Positions 6,769-16,475 of a stretch of 64,000 nt of DNA are shown here, in pieces; within the stretch, counting starts at the first letter, position 1; every line of letters begins with the position of its first letter. The position numbers and the translations under genes were made by a program. This DNA is from Pseudomonas yamanorum (lineage in GTDB: Bacteria > Pseudomonadota > Gammaproteobacteria > Pseudomonadales > Pseudomonadaceae): the NCBI RefSeq assembly GCF_900105735.1, contig NZ_LT629793.1:3472001-3536000 (forward strand). Direction: 5' to 3'. The notes beneath the pieces were generated by a model, which searched no databases, was not told where the DNA came from, and saw only the letters and a list, made by a program, of their open reading frames with translations.

Positions 6769-9066
6769 TCAGGGTACAAACTCAACCTTCAAGCCTCGGC
6801 TCGCGCTGCGCCCCTGATCATCAGTGACCCGCAACCGATAGTCCCCCGACTTACCCGGCCGCCAGTTCAGCGTGGTTTGCGGCGGGCCCTGGCCGATCAG
6901 AGTCTGGTCGGCAAACCAATACAGCGTCAGTGCATCACTGGCTGCGTTGGCGTTCAGCGGGATGCTTTCCTGGGGCTGGGAAAGACGCAGGTGATAGCTG
7001 ACCTGAGTCAGCGGCGAGCGAATCTGCGGCGCCTCGCTCTGGTCGCCGATACGATTGGGTTGGCAACTTTTCTGCACATTGGGCGGCGTGCGCCGGGGCA
7101 GCCCGGCGGCGCGGAACAGCCGCTGCACATCGCTGGGCCAGAATTCGAAGACTTCTTCACGGGTGTACTGCGGGTCGAATGGCGGGCACGCGGCCTTGCC
7201 GGTCCGGGTGTCGATCAGCACCGGGCGGTGCAGGTTGGACACGCGAATTGGTGACACGCCGGGGATGTACCAGGTCTTGCGGGTACGTGGGCACCAGCGG
7301 TTGGGCAAGTCGCCAGAGGCGGCGCAGACGTCGATGCGGATCAGCCCGGCGGGCGGCTTGTCGGGTTTGATCACCACATTCGGCAAGGCCAGCGGCAGGG
7401 CGTCGGCGATACGGAAGAACAGGGGTGCGGCGGTTTTCGCGCCAATAAACTCCGGATTTGGACGCCCATCGAAGTTGCCCACCCACACCACCAGCACGTA
7501 AGGGCCTACGAGGCCGGCGCTCCACGCATCGTGAAAACCCCATGAGGTGCCGGTCTTCCAGGCCGTGCGCCAATGGCGTCCCGGCAGCCCGTCCGGGCGC
7601 GGGTTGCGCCGCAGCATGTCGCGCACCATAAAGGCCGCTTGTGGGGTGAGTAGCTGGGGACCAGTGGTTTGCGGCTGTTCCTGCAAATAGCGCAAGGGTC
7701 TCAGATGTCCGTCACCGGCCAGCATCACATACAGCCGCGCCAGCTCCTCGGGCGTCATCTCGCCGCCGCCCAGGGCCAGCGCCAAACCGTAATGGCTTTC
7801 GCCTCGCAGGCCCTTGATCCCGGCGCGTTGCAGCAATCCGTAGAGTGACGGCGAGCGGGTTTGGCTGGCCAGCCACACCGCCGGGATATTGCGGCTGCGG
7901 ATAAGCGCATCACGGGCTGTCACCGGCCCGACAAAACTGCCGTCGAAATTTTCCGGCTGGAAGTAGCCGAAGTTACTCGGCATGTCCTTGAGGATGCTCA
8001 TGGGGTGGATCACCCCTTGGTCCAGCGCCAGCCCATACAGGAATGGCTTGAGCGTAGAGCCGGGCGAGCGCCGCGACAGCACACCGTTGACCTGGCCATG
8101 GATGCCTGTGGATAAGTAATCCGCCGAGCCCACCAGGGCTTTTACGCTCTGGTCGCGGCTGTCGACCAGGATCGCCGTAGCGTTTTCCACACCGCTGCTG
8201 CGGCGCTCGGCGATAAAACCGGTGATCAGCCGTTCCAGCAATTGTTGCAGCGGCTGGTTGAGGGTGCTGTTCAACTCGTTGCCGGTTTGCGAGGCCAGCA
8301 ACTGTTCGCTCAAGTGCGGCGCCAGAAACGGGATCTGCTGGCGGTTGCGGGCTTCCAGCGGCAAGTCCAGCAAGCTGTCGTTACGCGGGTCCTGTGGATA
8401 AGTTTCCCGCCAGTCCGCCATCAGTCGTTGCCGAGCGGTTTGCAGCGATGGCCCGAAGCGCGCGCGGCGACCGGGTTGCTGAGGAATCACGGCCAGCGCC
8501 AGCGCTTCAGACAAGGACAATTGCGCCGCTGACTTGCCGAAATAGATCCGGCTGGCCGCTTCGGCACCTTCGATATTGCCGCCCATGGGGGCCAGGTTGA
8601 GGTAGGCCTCGAGAATGTCATGCTTGCTGTAACGCGCCTCCAACCACAACGCCAGGGCCATCTGCTGCAGCTTGCCGGGCACCTGGCGGGTATTGAGATC
8701 CCACAGGCGCCTGGCCAACTGCATGCTCAAGGTCGAGCCGCCCTGGCGCTGGCCGCCGCTATAAGTGGCCATGGCCGCCCGCAGCAACGCCGGGGGATTG
8801 ATCCCCGGGTGCCAGTAGAAATTGCGGTCTTCCTTGAGCAGCAACGCTTCCACCAATGACGGAGAAATCCGCTCCAGGGGTAGCCACAGGCGATATTGCC
8901 CATCAGCCGCCAGGGTCATGCGCAGCAGCGAACCGTCATCGGCCAGCACCACCCGTGAGGAGGTGGCGGCCTGTTCCAGCGGTGCATGGGGCCACAGTCG
9001 CAGCCCCGCCAGAATCAACGCCGCCGCCAGCAGCGGCGTCAGGCTTTTAAGGCTTGGTAATTTCAA
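6769..9066 (-). CDS. pbpC: Penicillin-binding protein 1C
   Basis: A 765-aa bifunctional peptidoglycan synthase with an N-terminal membrane anchor at about 10-25. The GT51 glycosyltransferase motifs are EDRNFYWHPG (catalytic Glu79) and GGSTLSMQLAR. The transpeptidase motifs are S337-T-L-K340, SRN and KTG at 504-506. The C-terminal region of about 90 residues matches the extra domain typical of PBP1C. It lies 3' of, and overlaps by 20 bp, the alpha-2-macroglobulin gene on the same strand. This pairing is conserved in many Gram-negatives and is read as defence plus repair: the macroglobulin traps proteases after envelope breach while PBP1C mends the wall. Confidence 0.96.
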   Translation of the reverse strand: MKLPSLKSLTPLLAAALILAGLRLWPHAPLEQAATSSRVVLADDGSLLRMTLAADGQYRLWLPLERISPSLVEALLLKEDRNFYWHPGINPPALLRAAMATYSGGQRQGGSTLSMQLARRLWDLNTRQVPGKLQQMALALWLEARYSKHDILEAYLNLAPMGGNIEGAEAASRIYFGKSAAQLSLSEALALAVIPQQPGRRARFGPSLQTARQRLMADWRETYPQDPRNDSLLDLPLEARNRQQIPFLAPHLSEQLLASQTGNELNSTLNQPLQQLLERLITGFIAERRSSGVENATAILVDSRDQSVKALVGSADYLSTGIHGQVNGVLSRRSPGSTLKPFLYGLALDQGVIHPMSILKDMPSNFGYFQPENFDGSFVGPVTARDALIRSRNIPAVWLASQTRSPSLYGLLQRAGIKGLRGESHYGLALALGGGEMTPEELARLYVMLAGDGHLRPLRYLQEQPQTTGPQLLTPQAAFMVRDMLRRNPRPDGLPGRHWRTAWKTGTSWGFHDAWSAGLVGPYVLVVWVGNFDGRPNPEFIGAKTAAPLFFRIADALPLALPNVVIKPDKPPAGLIRIDVCAASGDLPNRWCPRTRKTWYIPGVSPIRVSNLHRPVLIDTRTGKAACPPFDPQYTREEVFEFWPSDVQRLFRAAGLPRRTPPNVQKSCQPNRIGDQSEAPQIRSPLTQVSYHLRLSQPQESIPLNANAASDALTLYWFADQTLIGQGPPQTTLNWRPGKSGDYRLRVTDDQGRSASRGLKVEFVP

Positions 9067-12000
9067 GCTGGCCTACTTTGCCGCGTCCTTGCAGGGTGGT
9101 TTCGTACATGCCCTCGGCGTAGGCCGGTGGCGTATTGAAGGTACCGGCGTTGGTGGCGCGCACGCGGTACACGAAGGTGCCTACGTCCCGCAGCGCGGTG
9201 CCGTACAACACCACTCGGTCATCACGCACATCGACGTAGTCCGGTTGCCAGTTGCTCAAGTCGGTCTCGCCAATCGGCGCCTGCCAGGCGTCGGCTTCCT
9301 CGGTGTCTTCGCTGGTTTCAACGTACTCCGAATCGTCGCCTTCGCTTTCCTCACTGCTGGCCGCTTCCGGCTCCGGCGGCAAGTTATACACAGGCTCGAC
9401 GCCGCCTGGCAGCAGGTCGACCACGGCCACTTGTTGCACCTGATCACGGTCGGTGGCCCGCAAGCGCAGGCGCACGAGGAACTCATCACCCACCGCGACC
9501 TTGCTGACTGGGTTGCCTTTGAGGTCGAGGTATTCGTGGATGATTTCCAGGCCGCTATTGATCGGCTTGAGGTTGGCGCCCTTGTCATAGCCGGCTTCGC
9601 TCAGCATGTAGAACGCCGCCGGGCCATCGGATTTTTCCATCTGCAGCTTTTGCGTACCGGCAGGCACCGCCGCACGTGGCGGCTGGCCGGCCATCTGCAA
9701 CAACTGTTGCTGCTTGTCGCTGAGCCATGCGGTGGCCTTGAGGGTCATGTCGCTTTGCGCGCGCTGGCCATAGTTGTCCAGGGCCCGCAGCAACAGTGCC
9801 GCCGACAGCGAGTTGTAGCGTTGCTCGTTGAGGCGCTTGCCGAGTTTATCCAGCAGGCTTGCCGGCACATCGTCGAGCATTTCCGGGAAGTGACGGGCGA
9901 GCAAATGCAGGTGCTCTGCGTCGTGCACCAGCGGGTCGTAATACAGGCCGTCGCTGTTCCATTTATCCGACAGGGAAAGCCACGGCACCTTGCGGAACAG
10001 CGTGTCGGCCTGACGATCCTGCTTGAGCAACTTGTAGCTGGCGGCGAGGTATGCGGCGCCAATGTCGTTCTGCCAGGTGTCCTTGAAGTAGCTCTCGTAG
10101 CGTTCGCGGATATCGCTCAAGGCGCCGCTCACCAGAATCCCCTGACGGCTCAGGAGGTAACTGGCATAGGCGCGGTTGCGCAATTCCGACAGACCTTCGC
10201 TCGGGCCGTTGGCCAGGTCGGTGAGGTACGCGTTGGAACGTTGCAACAGGTCTTCCGGTACCGGCAGCCCGCGCTCCCTGGCTTCGATCAGGAAGTCGGT
10301 GGCATACAGGCTGGCGTACGGCGCTACGTCCGGGTTGGCCGCCCACAGGCCAAAACCACCGGCCTGGTTCTGCCGCTGACGCAGCATGCGCACCGCGCCG
10401 TTGAAGGCCTGCTCGGCCTCCGGCGCGTTACCACCCCAGATCAACGCCGGCATGGCCTTGGACACCAATTGCTCGGTGCAGGCGTAGCCGTAGTCATCCA
10501 GGTAATGCTTGAGGCCGTTGGCCCAGACCAGCGGCGAAGCGGCGACGCCCAATTGCACATCGCGCAACTGGCCGAACAGGTCGCGGGTCGGTTTCAGCTC
10601 TTTGCTGGCGCTGTCGAAACGGCCCAGGCTCAGGGCCACCCGATGTTCGCTCAATGGCCGGATCGACGTGGTTTCCGCCACCTGGATCCGCTTGCCATCC
10701 GGCAGCACCGCGACGAAGCGCAAGTCGGCCGAGCCGAGGTTTTCCCCAACCTTGATCTTGAACTCGGCGACGCCTTCCTTGCGCGGTTGCAGGGCCAGGG
10801 TGCTGGCCTTGTCGCCTTGCACCTGCAGGCCATTGCTGGTCTGCACTTCAAACTTCACGTCCGCCGCGGCGTCGAGGTTGCTGAACACCCCGGCGCTGAC
10901 GCTGAACACATCACCCGGCGCGACAAAAGCCGGCACGTTCGGCGTGATCACCAGCGGCCCGCGCACTTCGGTATTGGCCTCGCTGACGCCCACGCTGTCG
11001 CTGTCCACGGCCACCGCAAACAGGTGCAGCTTGCCGTTGAAGCTGTCCGGAACCTGGTAATGCAACACGGTTTCACCGGCCGGCAAGTCCACCAAGCCCG
11101 ACCACCAGGCCACTGGCGGCTGATGTTTACGCTTGAACGGGTTGAGATGATTGGCCAGGGCGCCTTCGGTGTCACCACCCGGCGCTGCCCCACTGAGCAG
11201 GCGGCTGAATTCCGGCAGGATCAGGTCAAGAATCTGACTGGTACCGACCTCCAGTGCACGCTTCTGGAAGAAGAAGCCCAGCGGGTCCGGCGACTGGTAG
11301 CGCGCCACTTGCAGGATGCCTTCATCCACCGCGTAGACCACTGCGCGGCCAGGGCGGTCGGCGTTGATCTTGATATCCAGAGTCTGCCCCGGCTCAATCT
11401 TCGCCGGGCCTTCGACTTTCAACGCCATGCGCCGCGCGTCGAGGTTGATGCTGAACGGCACCACGCCGTAGGACAGCGGGCTCATGTAGACCTCGGACGA
11501 GCCGATGTCCCGCACGAACTGCACGTTGACGTAGGCATTGCCCTCAAGCCCGGCAGGAACGCGGATATGTTGCACGCTGTTGGTGCTGTCGGCCTTGAAC
11601 CACTGCTGGGTGTAGACCTTGTCCCGTTCGATGGTGATCAACCCGGCCCCGGTGTACGGCGCACGAATGCTGATGGCGATCTCATCACCGGTGGCGTAGC
11701 TGCGTTTATCCAGGCGCAGTTGCAGCTCGGCATTGCGTTCCAGGGAACGTGAGGTATTGCCCCGACCGGCAACGCTGTAGTCGATCTGGTTCAGCAGATT
11801 GCCGTTGGCGTCCTTGAGTTGCAGGGTGAAATCGCCCGGAGTGCCGGTGTTCAGGGTTTGCTTGGCGCCGTCCTTGGTCATCACCACCGGCGAGGCCGGC
11901 TGGCTGATGTTCTTGATGCGCGACTCGTATTTGTAGGTGCCGTTGGATTGCTTCACCAGCACCGAGACGTAACGGTGCTCGACTACTTCACTGGTCAGGC

Positions 12001-14890
12001 CGTCCACGGCGACTGGCGTGAGGTCTGGCGCCACGGCCAGCCATTGCACCTGACGCGGTGCGTCCTTGGCGACGAAGGACAGCGAATCCTGACTCTTCAC
12101 ACCCACCAGGTACGGCGCTGCCGACACCAGCAACGCGCTTTGTGCGGCGACGTTACGACCGCCTTCGGCTTCGTACACCTGGGTCATCACTTGCAGGCGG
12201 TAGGTGCTGTTGGCGAAGCGTTGCAGGTTCAGGTCGAGCAGCGCCTGGCCATTGTCGTCGACGGTGGTTTCGGCCAGGTCTTCGGAGCTGGCTTCTTCCA
12301 GTGAGTCATTCAGGCGGAAGCGGTAATCCGGGTAACGATCAAACGCCGCGAGCGTTGGGCTCAGGGACATTTTTGCCGTGACGCGACGGCCCGCCGCCGG
12401 AGCGCCGAACAAGTGCATCGCGGTGACTTTGGCCACCACTTGGTCCGGCGGGATCCAGCCCAGCACCGGTGTATCGTGCAAGCTCAGGCTGACTTTCATC
12501 CGGTCCGGTTCAAAGTCGCGGACCTTGAAGCTGACGCTGCCCAGATCAGTGCGGCGCTGCTTCTCGCCGATCAGTTGCAGGGTCGCGGTGTAATCGCCGG
12601 ATGGCGCGACTTCGCTGCTTGGGAAATCAAAAGTCTCAAAGCCGCTGGCCGACAGTTTCAATGGCTGGCGAATCACCTCAAGACCACGTGGGTCGGTGAT
12701 CTGCAGCTCAACCGGCAGGCCTTGCAGGGCGCCTTTCCAGTCGCCGCTGCGCACGATCATGCCCAAGTGCGCGGTCTCGCCGGGCCGGTACAGGCCACGG
12801 TCGGTAAACAGGTAGGCGCTGAGGCGATTGATCGCACCGTCTTCTTCCAGGCCGCCTACATCAAAGCGCGACAAATCCAGCTGCTGGGACTGACGGGCAA
12901 TCGGCAGGAACGATTGGTCGTTGCCGCGACTGACCACATACATCAATGGCGTTTTCTCACGGCGCAGTTCATCCAGCTTGGCGAAGTGCGCGTGGCCTTC
13001 GGCGTCGGTATGGCCGCTGGCGACCGGCAAGCCGTTGCGGCCGATGATATCGACCTGGGCGTCGGACACCGGCGAGCCGTTGCCGATGGACTGTACGTAC
13101 ACGTCGTGGCTGCCATCGCTGGAGCGCTTGGCGATGATGCCCAAGTCGGTAACCACGATGAAACGCAGGTCGCTGGTGGTATTGCGCGAGTAGTCGAAGG
13201 TGCGATCAGCCGGGTCGTCCTGCGGGCTCAGCTTGAGCACAAAAATCCCCCGGCGGCCGCCGTTGGCCGTCAGGTAGCTGCTCAGGTCGACGTTGTCGTA
13301 GACGGTTTTGGACGGGTCGCCAGCCGACAGCGGAATGTCCAGGCTCTGACGCTCCACCATCCGGTCGAAGTAGTCATTGGCAAAATTCGGTCGGGCAAAG
13401 CTGCCGCTGCTCTGGTCCACCAAGTGTTGCAACTGGTTGGGCAGCAGGCGCGCGATTTCCACATGGGCGCCGGGCACGCCACGGGCCATGAAGCCCAGGC
13501 GTTTTTCGCCGGTGAGGCTGAGCAGGGCGCCGTCGGACAGGAACTGCAGCGTGCGCGGATAAGCCGGCATGCTCACGAGAGAAGCTGTCGGATTTTTCGC
13601 CAGGTAGCCGCCGATGGCTTCCAGGTTGGCCGGTACCCGCACGTACAGGGCGCGGCCCGGCGGGGCCTTGAACTTGAAGGCGTGCAGGGTATTCAGCGGT
13701 TCGACGCTCGGCACGTGGGTCAGCTTGACCTTGGTGCTGCTGGCCAGCAGCTTGTCGTCGATGTCTTGCAGGTTCCAGGGGCGGGTATCGTCCTCGGCTT
13801 TTTCCGGCAGCATCCAGGCCTGGACCTTGTTGGCGATGGTCTCGTCGGCCACGGCGCTGGAACTGCTGAACATCAACACCGGCTCGGGCTCGCCGCGCTC
13901 GTTGTCGACAAAGCTGACTTCGGCGCCGGTAAAGGTCAGGCGATAGCGGCCGGGCACGGTGACTTCGGCCACCAGCGGTGCAGTGCTGGCGTTGCCGCCG
14001 TCACGGGCCTTGAGGCCTTCATCGAGCTTGGCGCTGACCGGGGTGCTTTCCAGCGGAGTGGCCAGGGCGGCGGAGCGTACAAAAGCGTTGAGCTTGTGCT
14101 CGTCGAAGGTGACTTCCGGACGGTTGGGCAGTTGCGCGTCGCGGTAGGCCAGGCCTTTGCCGAGGGTGACCGAGGCACGCTTGCGTACGCTGTCTTCATC
14201 TACCGGGTGGGAAAAGTGGAAGGTCGCGACCAGCTGTTTCTGCGTCGGGTTGCTCGGGTCTTGGTACAGCTCGTTTTGCGTCAACGTCGCGCGGAACGGC
14301 TGGGTGGAGAATTGGCTGGTGTATTGGCTGAGCAGTACACCGTCGGCCAACAGGTTTTTCTTGGCCAGGTCGATGGTGTAGTGGGCGTCGACGGGCCAGT
14401 CTTTTTCCGGGGTGAACACCAGGCTGCGGTCGTCCGACCAGCGCCAGGTACCCGCAATGGTCGGCTTGAGCGTGATGCCTTCGGTGACCGGTTTGCCAAT
14501 GGCTGCCAGCGGAGCCACGGATTCGGCGAAGCGCACCTGCAAGTTATCCACAACCGGCTGCGGCTGGGTGTAATCCGTCAGGTTGGGCTTGTGCAGCGAA
14601 TAGCCCACGGTGTGGGGTTGCGGCAGGTGGGAATACCAATGCCAGCCATAGACGCCTGCGGCCACCAGCAACGCCAGGGCCAGTACACCGCCTGCGGCCT
14701 GACGCGGATACGCCCGGGCCTTATGGCCGACATTGACCAGGCCGTTGCCGGACGCTTGCATCCAACGCGGCGGTTGCCACTGGCCGAACAGGCTACGCGC
14801 CAGCCATCGCACAGCGCGGAACACAACACTCACCACTGAGATCAAGGCCCCGAAAAAACGGCGGCTGGTCGCTTTTAACGAATCAAACAT
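9047..14890 (-). CDS. yfhM: Bacterial alpha-2-macroglobulin (YfhM type)
   Basis: A protein of about 1947 aa, among the longest genes in the window. I start it at the ATG at 14890 because CAGGGATG lies at suitable distance; an ATG at 14899 is also possible, and the longer frame up to 15106 runs into the LysE gene and has no support. The N-terminus is basic, followed by one membrane helix (ALALLVAAGVYGW at about 67-79) and a large periplasmic part. The thioester motif C-T-E-Q is intact with Cys1471, so it should covalently trap proteases. An acidic low-complexity stretch (SSEESEGDDSEYVE) lies near the C-terminus. The E. coli homologue is a lipoprotein; here no lipobox is seen and anchoring looks like a signal anchor. 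Coupled to pbpC. Confidence 0.93.
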   Translation of the reverse strand: MFDSLKATSRRFFGALISVVSVVFRAVRWLARSLFGQWQPPRWMQASGNGLVNVGHKARAYPRQAAGGVLALALLVAAGVYGWHWYSHLPQPHTVGYSLHKPNLTDYTQPQPVVDNLQVRFAESVAPLAAIGKPVTEGITLKPTIAGTWRWSDDRSLVFTPEKDWPVDAHYTIDLAKKNLLADGVLLSQYTSQFSTQPFRATLTQNELYQDPSNPTQKQLVATFHFSHPVDEDSVRKRASVTLGKGLAYRDAQLPNRPEVTFDEHKLNAFVRSAALATPLESTPVSAKLDEGLKARDGGNASTAPLVAEVTVPGRYRLTFTGAEVSFVDNERGEPEPVLMFSSSSAVADETIANKVQAWMLPEKAEDDTRPWNLQDIDDKLLASSTKVKLTHVPSVEPLNTLHAFKFKAPPGRALYVRVPANLEAIGGYLAKNPTASLVSMPAYPRTLQFLSDGALLSLTGEKRLGFMARGVPGAHVEIARLLPNQLQHLVDQSSGSFARPNFANDYFDRMVERQSLDIPLSAGDPSKTVYDNVDLSSYLTANGGRRGIFVLKLSPQDDPADRTFDYSRNTTSDLRFIVVTDLGIIAKRSSDGSHDVYVQSIGNGSPVSDAQVDIIGRNGLPVASGHTDAEGHAHFAKLDELRREKTPLMYVVSRGNDQSFLPIARQSQQLDLSRFDVGGLEEDGAINRLSAYLFTDRGLYRPGETAHLGMIVRSGDWKGALQGLPVELQITDPRGLEVIRQPLKLSASGFETFDFPSSEVAPSGDYTATLQLIGEKQRRTDLGSVSFKVRDFEPDRMKVSLSLHDTPVLGWIPPDQVVAKVTAMHLFGAPAAGRRVTAKMSLSPTLAAFDRYPDYRFRLNDSLEEASSEDLAETTVDDNGQALLDLNLQRFANSTYRLQVMTQVYEAEGGRNVAAQSALLVSAAPYLVGVKSQDSLSFVAKDAPRQVQWLAVAPDLTPVAVDGLTSEVVEHRYVSVLVKQSNGTYKYESRIKNISQPASPVVMTKDGAKQTLNTGTPGDFTLQLKDANGNLLNQIDYSVAGRGNTSRSLERNAELQLRLDKRSYATGDEIAISIRAPYTGAGLITIERDKVYTQQWFKADSTNSVQHIRVPAGLEGNAYVNVQFVRDIGSSEVYMSPLSYGVVPFSINLDARRMALKVEGPAKIEPGQTLDIKINADRPGRAVVYAVDEGILQVARYQSPDPLGFFFQKRALEVGTSQILDLILPEFSRLLSGAAPGGDTEGALANHLNPFKRKHQPPVAWWSGLVDLPAGETVLHYQVPDSFNGKLHLFAVAVDSDSVGVSEANTEVRGPLVITPNVPAFVAPGDVFSVSAGVFSNLDAAADVKFEVQTSNGLQVQGDKASTLALQPRKEGVAEFKIKVGENLGSADLRFVAVLPDGKRIQVAETTSIRPLSEHRVALSLGRFDSASKELKPTRDLFGQLRDVQLGVAASPLVWANGLKHYLDDYGYACTEQLVSKAMPALIWGGNAPEAEQAFNGAVRMLRQRQNQAGGFGLWAANPDVAPYASLYATDFLIEARERGLPVPEDLLQRSNAYLTDLANGPSEGLSELRNRAYASYLLSRQGILVSGALSDIRERYESYFKDTWQNDIGAAYLAASYKLLKQDRQADTLFRKVPWLSLSDKWNSDGLYYDPLVHDAEHLHLLARHFPEMLDDVPASLLDKLGKRLNEQRYNSLSAALLLRALDNYGQRAQSDMTLKATAWLSDKQQQLLQMAGQPPRAAVPAGTQKLQMEKSDGPAAFYMLSEAGYDKGANLKPINSGLEIIHEYLDLKGNPVSKVAVGDEFLVRLRLRATDRDQVQQVAVVDLLPGGVEPVYNLPPEPEAASSEESEGDDSEYVETSEDTEEADAWQAPIGETDLSNWQPDYVDVRDDRVVLYGTALRDVGTFVYRVRATNAGTFNTPPAYAEGMYETTLQGRGKVGQLEITKP

Positions 14891-14970
14891 GGTGAGCATC
14901 CCTGGCAATGTGTCGCGTATCTTACACGTCTCTTTAATACAAAAGATGACGGCAAAACACGTCGTTTTGC

Positions 14971-15600
14971 TCAGGCTTGCTGTACGAAGGTGAGGCGTAT
15001 CGCAAAACCGATCAAAAGACTGCCAAACAGCCATTGTTGCAGGCGTTGGGCGGACGGGCTGCGCTGCAGCCAGCGGCCGATTCTGGCGCCGGCCAATCCA
15101 TAGCAACTGTCGAATGCCAGGCCGACGGCCACGAGAATTACGCCCAACGTTGCGAACTGCGCCGTCACCGAAGCGCCGTGTGGATCAATGAACTGCGGCA
15201 GCAATACGGAGCAGAACAGCAGCGCCTTGGGGTTGAGCAGGTTGGTCAGCAGGCCGCGTTGGAAGGCTCCGCGCCAGGCATGCGCCGGTGCCGGGCCATC
15301 CCCGGTGTTCAGGTTGGGCAGCAGGTTGGAGCGCAGGCACTGCACGCCGATCCACAGCAGATACGCCGCACCGCCCAGGCGCACCACATCGAAGGTCCAG
15401 GGCGCGACCTTGAACAACGTCGCCAGACCCATCCCGGCCAGTGCCACGTGGCAGGCCCGTGCGAGCCCCAAACCGACTGCGGTTGCCAGCGCCATCGCTT
15501 TGCCCTGGCGGGCGCCGGTTTGCAGCAGCAGGATCATGTCCGGGCCGGGCAGCAGGTACACCACCGCCAGCGCGACTAAAAACAACCAGAGTTCTGCCAT
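14971..15600 (-). CDS. LysE/RhtB family amino-acid exporter
   Basis: A 209-aa inner-membrane protein with about six helices. The family signature is seen at the N-terminus (VVYLLPGPDMILLLQTGARQ) and in the GLLTNLLNPKALLFCSV loop. The ATG at 15600 has AGGGGCAGG before it and gives the standard N-terminus; the open frame continues upstream to 15636 without a better site. It probably exports an amino acid, homoserine or threonine, driven by proton motive force; the substrate cannot be told. The divergent Lrp-type regulator 136 bp away is the usual controller of such exporters. Confidence 0.93.
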   Translation of the reverse strand: MAELWLFLVALAVVYLLPGPDMILLLQTGARQGKAMALATAVGLGLARACHVALAGMGLATLFKVAPWTFDVVRLGGAAYLLWIGVQCLRSNLLPNLNTGDGPAPAHAWRGAFQRGLLTNLLNPKALLFCSVLLPQFIDPHGASVTAQFATLGVILVAVGLAFDSCYGLAGARIGRWLQRSPSAQRLQQWLFGSLLIGFAIRLTFVQQA

Positions 15601-15736
15601 GTGCCTGCCCCTTGCGGTACGTGATTCGTAGGGCAATTTTAGAGGTGAAGGCCGGGGCAGGTGCTTGCGTAGTCAACCGGAAAGGCGTCTAGTCTTGGCA
15701 CAATCTGCCACTTTTGACGGGCGAAACAGTTTACTT

Positions 15737-16219
15737 ATGCCAAACCTGAAACTGGATGCGTTTGACCGCAAGATTCTTGAGGCCCTGCAACGGGACGGCC
15801 GGTTGAGCAATGTGCAACTGGCAGACGAGATTGGCTTGTCGGCGTCGCCTTGCTTGCGGCGGGTGCGGTTGTTGGAAGAAGCCGGAGTGATTCGCGGCTA
15901 TCAGGCGAGCCTCGATCGGGATGAAGTGGGGTTGGGGCTGACGGTGTTTGTCGGGGTCAAAGTGGAGCGGCATAACGACGAACAGGCGGAAGCGTTTCGG
16001 TTGGCGGTGACCGCGTTGCCTCAGGTTATTTCGGCGTTTCTGGTGTCGGGGGAATCGGATTTTCTGCTGCAAGTGGTGGTGTCGGACTTGCGCGGGTATG
16101 AGCGGTTCCTGACCGGGAGTTTGTTGAAGTTGCCGGGGGTGAGCGATATCCGCAGCAACTTCGCAATTCAAACGGTGAAGACCCCGGGGCCGTTACCGTT
16201 GGGGCATCTTCCCGGCTAG
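15737..16219 (+). CDS. Lrp/AsnC family transcriptional regulator
   Basis: A 160-aa regulator: N-terminal winged helix-turn-helix (LDAFDRKILEALQRDGRLSN, then LADEIGLSASPCLRRVRLLE) and C-terminal RAM effector-binding domain (GLTVFVGVKVE, VSGESDFLLQVVV). The start at 15737 gives the canonical Lrp N-terminus. Divergently placed to the LysE exporter, so it likely senses an amino acid and controls export through the shared intergenic region. Confidence 0.93.
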   Translation: MPNLKLDAFDRKILEALQRDGRLSNVQLADEIGLSASPCLRRVRLLEEAGVIRGYQASLDRDEVGLGLTVFVGVKVERHNDEQAEAFRLAVTALPQVISAFLVSGESDFLLQVVVSDLRGYERFLTGSLLKLPGVSDIRSNFAIQTVKTPGPLPLGHLPG

Positions 16220-16220
16220 A

Positions 16221-16329
16221 GCGTTCCCACGCTCCGCGTGGGAACGCCGCCTTGGACGCTCCGCGTCCGCTCTTAACGTCGTGACGCGGAGCGTCACCGG
16301 ATGCATTCCCACGCAGAGCGTGGGAACGA
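16221..16329. repeat. Complex palindromic repeat made of four hairpins
   Basis: The outer units CGTTCCCACG-CTC-CGCGTGGGAACG (16222-16246) and CATTCCCACG-CAGAG-CGTGGGAACG (16304-16328) are near mirror images. Between them lie GGACGCTCCGCGTCC and GTGACGCGGAGCGTCAC. The whole block is roughly palindromic and is of a type scattered in P. fluorescens-group genomes. It follows the Lrp gene and could act as a terminator for it. Confidence 0.8.
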
Positions 16330-16349
16330 TCAGAAACTCCTCTCCCTTC

Positions 16350-16449
16350 GTAGCAGCTGTCGAGCTTTAGCGAGGCTGCGTAGGGCGCGACTCGGTCTGA
16401 GGTCGGTGGTGCGGCCGACGCAGCCTCGCTGGAGCTCGACAGCTGCTAC
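16350..16449. repeat. Long inverted repeat with 31-bp arms
   Basis: The arms at 16350-16380 and 16419-16449 are almost perfectly complementary (core GTAGCAGCTGTCGAGC and its complement), flanking a 38-bp centre. It differs from the block at 16221 and resembles a second dispersed Pseudomonas repeat family. It separates the Lrp gene from the ynb-like operon. Confidence 0.8.
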
Positions 16450-16475
16450 GGGGGAGAAGGTCATGGAGTGAGGTT

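Noticed and set aside
8822..11752. 976-codon open frame on the plus strand
   Set aside because: Antisense to pbpC and the macroglobulin gene; its translation shows only the GC-rich shadow of the real genes.
12413..14839. 808-codon open frame on the plus strand
   Set aside because: Antisense shadow of the macroglobulin gene with no motif of its own.
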